A stretch of 48,196 nucleotides of DNA from Maribacter sp. (GTDB taxonomy: Bacteria; Bacteroidota; Bacteroidia; Flavobacteriales; Flavobacteriaceae): NCBI GenBank assembly GCA_024228355.1, contig JAAETN010000293.1, forward strand, positions 1 through 48,196, in the 5' to 3' direction. The position numbers and the translations under genes were made by a program. Of this stretch, positions 42,583-48,196 are shown one piece after another. The notes beneath the pieces are model-generated. The model was not told the DNA's origin. It saw only the letters and a program-made list of their open reading frames with translations, and did no database searches. Within the stretch, counting starts at the first letter, position 1. Each line of letters starts with the position of its first letter.

Positions 42583-45500
42583 GTGTCAGGTCACCCCTTC
42601 AAAATATACAATGCATCCGCAGGCTCTGGCAAGACCCATGCCCTTACCAAGGAATACCTGAAAATAGTACTTTCAAGGCCAGGTTCTTTTAGTCAAATAC
42701 TGGCTATCACATTCACCAATAAGGCAGTCAATGAGATGAAAGAGCGGATTTTAAATAGTCTTCACGATTTTTCTAGTGTCAATACCATTGAAGGTGCCTC
42801 CGTATTATTTGTTGACCTAATGAGTGAGTTGGATGTTGACCTGAAAACACTGAATCAAAAGGCAAAAAGAACATTGAAAGAAATTTTGCATAACTACGGG
42901 TTCTTTGACATTTCAACCATAGATAAATTTACACATAGACTCATAAGGACATTTGCCAAAGACCTTAAAATTGCACAAAATTTTGAAGTTGTTCTTGATA
43001 CCGACCTTTTATTGAATGAAGCAATCGACAATTTATTGGAAAAAGTAGGCCAAGAAAAAAGATTGACCAAAGTCTTGATGGATTTTGCCCTAGAAAAAAT
43101 TAATGAGGATAAAAGCTGGGATGTTTCCTTTGACTTGAATAAAATCGGAAAGTTGCTTTTTAATGAAACAAATACTGAGCATTTAAAACTAATCAGGGAC
43201 AAGAATCTCATTGATTTTGAAAATTTAAAAAAGGTAATCACCGAACATATTAAGGACTACAAACATGAATTGATCGAAAATGCCTCAAAAGCCCTATTGT
43301 TAATTCAGGAAAATGGCCTTGTGACTACCGATTTCAAATCGGGGTTTTTTCCTAAATTCATGATGAAGATAGAGAGCGGAAATATTGGATTGGATTTTGG
43401 CGCTGGCTGGAAACAAAATATTGAAACAGAAACTTTTTACACAAAATCCTGTCCTGAAGATGTAAAGGCAAAATTAGATGGCCTACATCCTCAGTTTGTC
43501 AATATTTTCAACAAAATAAAAGATGTTTTTCACCAGTTACAATTCTTAATCAATATTTACAAGAACCTAGTGCCGCTTACCGTTTTGAATGCCATACAAA
43601 AAGAGGTCAAAAAAATCCAAGAGGAAAGAGGGCAACTATCAATTTCGGAATTCAATACTATAATTTCAAACGAAATAAGGAACCAACCTGCACCATTTAT
43701 CTATGAACGCTTAGGAGAGAAATATCGTCATTACTTCATAGATGAATTTCAGGATACCTCAGAATTACAATGGAACAACCTTGTTCCATTAATAGGAAAT
43801 GCCTTAGAGGGTGAAGATAACCAAGGGAACCTTGGCTCCCTGTTTCTGGTTGGCGACGCCAAACAAGCCATTTATCGATGGCGCGGAGGCAAGGCCGAAC
43901 AATTCTTGAGTTTAATCAACGAAAACACCAATCCTTTCGTGATTTCGCCAAAGACCTTGGACCTCCCCTCAAATTACAGGAGTCATGAAGAAATTATAAA
44001 ATTCAATAATGACTTTTTTACTATAACGAGTCCACTTCTGAACAACGAATTATACAATGATCTTTTTGAAAAAGGTAATCAGCAAAGATTCAACGCTAAA
44101 GAGGGAGGACTTGTTCAGCTTACATTTTTGGAATCCGTAGAAGATCAGGATTTGAATTTGCTTTACGCAGAAGAAGTTTTACATACGATCCTAGCTGTTC
44201 TGGAAGAAGGACACTCGTATAATGACATAGCCATTCTGGTGCGCGACAATAAACATGGGGTTATACTTGCCGATTTCTTATCCGAAAAAGATGTCCCCGT
44301 TATTTCACCCGACTCTTTGTTGATCGCGAATAATAAAAAAGTTCAATTTTTAATTGATCTTTTGCACTATAGCAATCATAAAGATGATTTGGAAGCCAGT
44401 TATAATTTGCTGTACTTTTTATCTGGTGATCATGAAAACAAACATGCTTTTTTAAGTTCCCATTTAAAGGATTTGGAAAATTTTTTAAAAGAGGCTTACG
44501 GTTTCGACATATCATACCTTAATCAAAAGTCGGTTTTCGATGGCTTAGAGTTGGCTATCAAGCATTTTGACTTGATAGATGGTTCTGATGCCTATCTGAC
44601 TTTCCTGTTGGACATTGTTCTTGAGGTTGAACAAAAAGAAGGTACGAGTGTACATGCATTTTTATCCTATTGGGAAAAGAAAAAGGATAAACACAGTATT
44701 GCCGCTCCGGATAATATGAATGCGATTAAGATTATGAGTATTCATAAATCCAAGGGATTGGAATTCCCAATTGTTATTTTCCCTTATGCCAATTCAAACA
44801 TCTATAAAGAAATTGACCCAAAATTGTGGATACCAGTAGACAATTCACAGTTTAACGAATTCAAGGAGGTTTTAATCAGTAAGAAAAAGGAGATTGTTGA
44901 TTACAATGAAACAGCTGCGACGTCTTTTGAGGAGGAGCAATGTAAATTGGAACTCGATGCCTTCAATATACTATATGTGGCTTTGACCAGGGCAGAAAGA
45001 GCCTTGTACATAATTACACAAAAAGACAGCGCCTCCTTTAAATCAGATAGAAAAACCCATTATTCAGATGTGTTCATTTATTATTTGAAAGAAAAAGGTC
45101 TTTGGAACGATTCAAATCTTATCTATACTTTTGGCGCTTTGAATCCCAATAATTCAATTCGAAACGATAAGGTCTTTGAGAAAGATATTCCATATGAATA
45201 CACTAATAAAGGAAGTCCCAATTTCAGTATAATGACGAAAGCGGGAATACTTTGGGATACCGAACAAGAAGCAGCGCTGTCAAAAGGCAATCTCATACAT
45301 CATATAATGGGGCTTATTGATACTAAAGATGATATTGACCCGGTTTTTATTGACTTAGAGCAAAAAGGCCTGATCAATACTTCGGAAGTCGATGGCCTTA
45401 AGGCCAAAATAGTACAGGTAGTTGATCATAATAATCTTAAAAAATACTTTTCCAAAGAGGTCGTAATCAAAAATGAAAAAGAGATCATTACAGGGAAAGG

Positions 45501-45696
45501 AGAAATTTTACGACCTGATCGTATTGTAATAGACGGAAATAGGGCAACTTTGATTGATTATAAAACAGGAAAGAAAAACAACGCCTATATAAAACAGTTA
45601 AATTCCTATGCGCATGCATTGGAAACTATGGGATATGAAATTGAAAATAAGATCATAACCTATATTAATAATGACATAAAAATCGAATACGTTTAA
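42583..45696 (+). CDS. AddA/RecB-like helicase-nuclease
   Basis: This 1037-residue protein combines a UvrD-type superfamily 1 helicase with a C-terminal PD-(D/E)XK nuclease, as in AddA or RecB subunits that process DNA ends for recombination. Walker A is NASAGSGKT (10-18); others are LAITFTNKAVNEM, the DEXX-box DEFQDTSE, GDAKQAIYRWRGG, the late helicase motif IKIMSIHKSKGLEFP and ALTRAERALYI. The nuclease core is near the end (RPDRIVIDGNRATLIDYKTG). The start codon is GTG at 42583; no ATG precedes it in frame and the Walker A position is then normal. The partner subunit is not in the window. Confidence 0.9.
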   Translation: MSGHPFKIYNASAGSGKTHALTKEYLKIVLSRPGSFSQILAITFTNKAVNEMKERILNSLHDFSSVNTIEGASVLFVDLMSELDVDLKTLNQKAKRTLKEILHNYGFFDISTIDKFTHRLIRTFAKDLKIAQNFEVVLDTDLLLNEAIDNLLEKVGQEKRLTKVLMDFALEKINEDKSWDVSFDLNKIGKLLFNETNTEHLKLIRDKNLIDFENLKKVITEHIKDYKHELIENASKALLLIQENGLVTTDFKSGFFPKFMMKIESGNIGLDFGAGWKQNIETETFYTKSCPEDVKAKLDGLHPQFVNIFNKIKDVFHQLQFLINIYKNLVPLTVLNAIQKEVKKIQEERGQLSISEFNTIISNEIRNQPAPFIYERLGEKYRHYFIDEFQDTSELQWNNLVPLIGNALEGEDNQGNLGSLFLVGDAKQAIYRWRGGKAEQFLSLINENTNPFVISPKTLDLPSNYRSHEEIIKFNNDFFTITSPLLNNELYNDLFEKGNQQRFNAKEGGLVQLTFLESVEDQDLNLLYAEEVLHTILAVLEEGHSYNDIAILVRDNKHGVILADFLSEKDVPVISPDSLLIANNKKVQFLIDLLHYSNHKDDLEASYNLLYFLSGDHENKHAFLSSHLKDLENFLKEAYGFDISYLNQKSVFDGLELAIKHFDLIDGSDAYLTFLLDIVLEVEQKEGTSVHAFLSYWEKKKDKHSIAAPDNMNAIKIMSIHKSKGLEFPIVIFPYANSNIYKEIDPKLWIPVDNSQFNEFKEVLISKKKEIVDYNETAATSFEEEQCKLELDAFNILYVALTRAERALYIITQKDSASFKSDRKTHYSDVFIYYLKEKGLWNDSNLIYTFGALNPNNSIRNDKVFEKDIPYEYTNKGSPNFSIMTKAGILWDTEQEAALSKGNLIHHIMGLIDTKDDIDPVFIDLEQKGLINTSEVDGLKAKIVQVVDHNNLKKYFSKEVVIKNEKEIITGKGEILRPDRIVIDGNRATLIDYKTGKKNNAYIKQLNSYAHALETMGYEIENKIITYINNDIKIEYV

Positions 45697-45708
45697 ATAC
45701 CATATAAT

Positions 45709-46902
45709 ATGTACGGAAAAATCAAGGAATATTTGGCCAAAGAGATAGACTCGATCAAAAATGATGGTCTTTACAAACAAGAACGCATAATAACATCCCC
45801 ACAAGATGCTGTAATAGAAATATCAACTGGGGAGGAAGTAATAAACTTCTGTGCCAATAATTATTTGGGGCTTTCCTCACACCCAGAAGTAATTCAAGCA
45901 GCAAAGGACACCATGGACACCCATGGATTTGGAATGTCTTCAGTACGTTTCATCTGTGGTACCCAAGACATCCATAAAGAACTTGAACAAAAAATTGCAG
46001 CATTTTATGGCACTGAAGACACCATATTATATGCTGCTGCCTTCGATGCCAATGGCGGAGTTTTCGAACCGTTGTTGGGCCCTGAGGATGCGATTATCTC
46101 AGATTCATTGAACCATGCATCAATAATTGATGGTGTTCGTCTTTGCAAGGCAAAGCGTTATCGGTATGCCAATAGTAATATGGCAGACTTGGAAAAACAA
46201 TTGATTCAGGCCCAAAAAGACCAAGCTCGTTTCAAGATCATAGTTACCGATGGTGTTTTTTCCATGGATGGTTTATTGGCCCCTTTGGATAAAATTTGTG
46301 ACCTGTCGGACAAATATGACGCAATGGTAATGGTTGATGAGTGTCATGCTGCAGGGTTCATTGGAAAACATGGAAAAGGCACAGTTGAAGAAAAAGGTGT
46401 TATGGGTCGTGTTGATATTATTACCGGTACGTTGGGGAAGGCGTTAGGTGGCGCAATGGGTGGTTATACTACAGGGAAAAAAGAGATTATTGAAATACTT
46501 AGACAACGCTCAAGACCTTATTTATTTTCAAACTCATTGGCTCCGGCCATAGTTGGGGCTTCAATTAAGGTCTTTGATATGTTGGGCAATGATACGTCGC
46601 TAAGGGACAAGCTTCAGTTTAATACAGATTATTTTAAGGAAAGAATGAAAGACGCTGGGTTTGATATTATAGATGGTGATTCGGCAATTGTTCCCGTAAT
46701 GTTGTACGATGCAAAATTATCACAGCAAATGGCCAATTTATTATTGGAGAGAGGTATCTACGTAATAGGATTTTTCTTTCCGGTTGTACCCAAAGATATG
46801 GCCCGAATACGTGTTCAACTTTCTGCTGCGCATGAAATTGAACATTTGAACAAAGCAGTCAATGCATTCATTGAAGTAGGCCAATTATTAAAAATCGTTT
46901 AA
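45709..46902 (+). CDS. kbl: Glycine C-acetyltransferase (2-amino-3-ketobutyrate CoA ligase)
   Basis: This 397-residue PLP enzyme of the alpha-oxoamine synthase family cleaves 2-amino-3-ketobutyrate with CoA to glycine and acetyl-CoA in threonine breakdown. PLP binds Lys244 in [32 protein letters not shown] and [17 protein letters not shown] support Kbl rather than KAS/BioF relatives, with which it shares the fold. It lies 12 bp after the helicase-nuclease gene. A threonine dehydrogenase gene is not in view. Confidence 0.92.
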   Translation: MYGKIKEYLAKEIDSIKNDGLYKQERIITSPQDAVIEISTGEEVINFCANNYLGLSSHPEVIQAAKDTMDTHGFGMSSVRFICGTQDIHKELEQKIAAFYGTEDTILYAAAFDANGGVFEPLLGPEDAIISDSLNHASIIDGVRLCKAKRYRYANSNMADLEKQLIQAQKDQARFKIIVTDGVFSMDGLLAPLDKICDLSDKYDAMVMVDECHAAGFIGKHGKGTVEEKGVMGRVDIITGTLGKALGGAMGGYTTGKKEIIEILRQRSRPYLFSNSLAPAIVGASIKVFDMLGNDTSLRDKLQFNTDYFKERMKDAGFDIIDGDSAIVPVMLYDAKLSQQMANLLLERGIYVIGFFFPVVPKDMARIRVQLSAAHEIEHLNKAVNAFIEVGQLLKIV

Positions 46903-46951
46903 ATGCAGTATTTGTCCCATGAAATACGTTAAAAAAAATGGGAATATGATT

Positions 46952-46981
46952 TTGTTAATAATATTTAACAACTTACATTTG
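46952..46981 (+). promoter_or_regulatory. Complete flavobacterial promoter for the OmpA gene
   Basis: TTG (46952-46954), a 19-nt spacer and TACATTTG (46974-46981) match the Bacteroidetes consensus TTG-N19-TAnnTTTG in both parts and spacing. The expected transcription start is about 46988, giving a leader of about 28 nt that is rich in A and T. Confidence 0.75.
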
Positions 46982-47015
46982 CAGCTAATAAACACTTAAA
47001 CTTAAAATTTTGAAC

Positions 47016-48196
47016 ATGAAACATCTTAGCAAATTATTGGTTGTTGCTCTACTTGTCGTAGGTTTTAACAACATACAAGCGCAAGACGAGAATAACCCTT
47101 GGCAAGTTAGTTTTGGGGTAAATGCCATTGACGTATATCCTACAGGCGATGTAAGTTCATTTGGTAATGAATTCTTTAATGCGAATGACCACTGGAACAT
47201 TCTTCCTTCTATTTCATACGTTGCTGTATCTAAGTCAGTAGGTGATGGTTTCTCTGTTGGTGCTAGAGGTTCTTTAAACAAAATTGACAAATGGGGAGAT
47301 ACTAGGGTTGATGATCTTTCTCATTATGCCGTTGACGGTACAATCAAGTATAATTTCTTGAAAAACACAGTTATTGATCCTTTCTTGGAAATAGGTGGTG
47401 GTTACACTTGGATTGATGAAATTGGAGCTGGTACGGTTAACGGAGGTATTGGTATAAATTTCTGGTTTTCAGAAAATATGGGTCTAACCTTACAAAGCCA
47501 GTATAAGCATGCATTTGAGGATTACGGTGCTGAGCACATGCAACATTTAGCTGGTATTGCTATTAAATTTGGTGGTACTGACACCGATGGTGATGGTATA
47601 TATGACAAAGATGATGCTTGTCCAGAAGTTGCTGGTCTAGAAGCTTTCAACGGCTGTCCTGATGCTGATGGTGATGGAATCGAAGATAGTAAAGATAGCT
47701 GTCCTAATGCTGCAGGTTCTAAAGAAATGAACGGTTGTCCTGATGCTGACGGTGACGGTGTTGCCGATAAAGATGATGCATGTCCAAGCGAAGCTGGTTT
47801 ACCTGCTCTTGCTGGTTGCCCAGATGCTGACGGTGACGGTGTTGCTGATAAAGATGATGAATGTCCAAACGAAGCTGGTCCTGCCGAAAACAAAGGATGC
47901 CCATGGCCAGATAAAGATGGTGATGGTGTTCTTGACAAAGATGATCAATGTCCTGACGTTGCCGGTACTGTTGCAAACAACGGTTGCCCTGAAGTAACTG
48001 AAGAAGTTCAAAAACAATTGAACGATTATGCAAGAACTATCTTATTCGACACAGGTAAATCTTCCATCAAAGCTGAGTCTACTACAGTAATGGTTGATAT
48101 TATTCAAATCTTGAATGAATATCCAAATGCTAAGTTTACTGTTGAAGGACATACTGATAGCGTTGGTAGTGCTAAGTTAAACCAAACATTGTCTGA
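47016..48196 (+). CDS. OmpA-family outer membrane protein with thrombospondin type 3 repeats, partial
   Basis: The frame starts with ATG at 47016 and stays open to the right edge (393 codons plus 2 bases). A signal peptide (about 1-22, ending NIQAQ) is followed by a beta-barrel-type region (about 25-185). Next come five calcium-binding thrombospondin type 3 repeats (about 189-325, pattern DxDGDGxxDxxDxCP), and then the start of an OmpA peptidoglycan-binding domain ([28 protein letters not shown]) cut by the edge. Such proteins are among the most abundant outer-membrane proteins of flavobacteria, in keeping with the strong promoter. The missing part should be about 50-70 residues. Confidence 0.93.
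   Translation, partial: MKHLSKLLVVALLVVGFNNIQAQDENNPWQVSFGVNAIDVYPTGDVSSFGNEFFNANDHWNILPSISYVAVSKSVGDGFSVGARGSLNKIDKWGDTRVDDLSHYAVDGTIKYNFLKNTVIDPFLEIGGGYTWIDEIGAGTVNGGIGINFWFSENMGLTLQSQYKHAFEDYGAEHMQHLAGIAIKFGGTDTDGDGIYDKDDACPEVAGLEAFNGCPDADGDGIEDSKDSCPNAAGSKEMNGCPDADGDGVADKDDACPSEAGLPALAGCPDADGDGVADKDDECPNEAGPAENKGCPWPDKDGDGVLDKDDQCPDVAGTVANNGCPEVTEEVQKQLNDYARTILFDTGKSSIKAESTTVMVDIIQILNEYPNAKFTVEGHTDSVGSAKLNQTLS

Noticed and set aside
42583-46902. Defence island (helicase-nuclease plus neighbours)
   Set aside because: The protein has the full AddA/RecB layout and sits among housekeeping genes, so ordinary recombination repair is the simple reading.
1-48196. tRNA, rRNA, insertion sequence or prophage
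   Set aside because: Intergenic gaps are short and none shows cloverleaf elements, transposase frames, terminal repeats or phage genes.

Overview
The window looks like a chromosomal segment of a low-GC Bacteroidetes bacterium, most likely a marine member of the Flavobacteriaceae (Maribacter/Zobellia/Muricauda-like; this placement is inference). The reasons are a complete Bacteroides-type aerotolerance (Bat) operon, an IPExxxVDY-family gene beside pyk, a viroplasmin-RNase H fusion, an OmpA protein with thrombospondin type 3 repeats, a GH92 locus, and promoter boxes of the TAnnTTTG type instead of sigma-70 boxes. No IS element, prophage, CRISPR array, tRNA or rRNA was seen.

Layout. 1-452 is the start of an SPFH-domain gene that runs off the left edge. 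743-3286 is a B12-dependent (class II) ribonucleotide reductase. 3388-6272 is a translationally coupled fructokinase-amylosucrase pair for sucrose. 6269-8157 is a minus-strand pair (an SDR oxidoreductase and an AlbA_2/Schlafen-type protein). 8441-17500 is the Bat operon: MoxR ATPase, DUF58 protein, a membrane protein, BatA, BatB, BatC, BatD and BatE. 17564-20493 holds a small exported protein, a beta-carbonic anhydrase and a SulP transporter, probably for bicarbonate supply. 20612-22036 is pheS and a small conserved gene. 22040-23001 is a minus-strand pair (YciI-like lipoprotein, CYTH phosphatase).

23072-30258 is a minus-strand operon for mannose-containing glycans: a phosphomannose isomerase with an extra N-terminal domain, a GH92 alpha-mannosidase lipoprotein, a second six-hairpin glycosidase lipoprotein, a GntR/UTRA regulator and a ROK sugar kinase. 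A perfect 16-base palindrome in its promoter region is the likely operator. 30357-32157 is a divergent pair (TIP30-like reductase, dinB). 32166-36521 is the minus-strand housekeeping block acpP-fabF-rnc, then IPExxxVDY gene-pyk. 36682-40848 carries purN, rnhA, a PfkB kinase and purF.

40849-41856 is a 1-kb stretch without protein genes and is the most interesting part of the window. It contains four copies of a 70-71 nt element. Each has its own TAnnTTTG/TTAG box exactly 5 nt upstream, a nearly invariant 5' half, and a terminator hairpin whose stem shows compensatory base changes between copies. I read it as a tandem family of small RNAs. It is followed by sodA (minus), an AddA-like helicase-nuclease, kbl, and an OmpA-family porin cut by the right edge, which has a textbook flavobacterial promoter.
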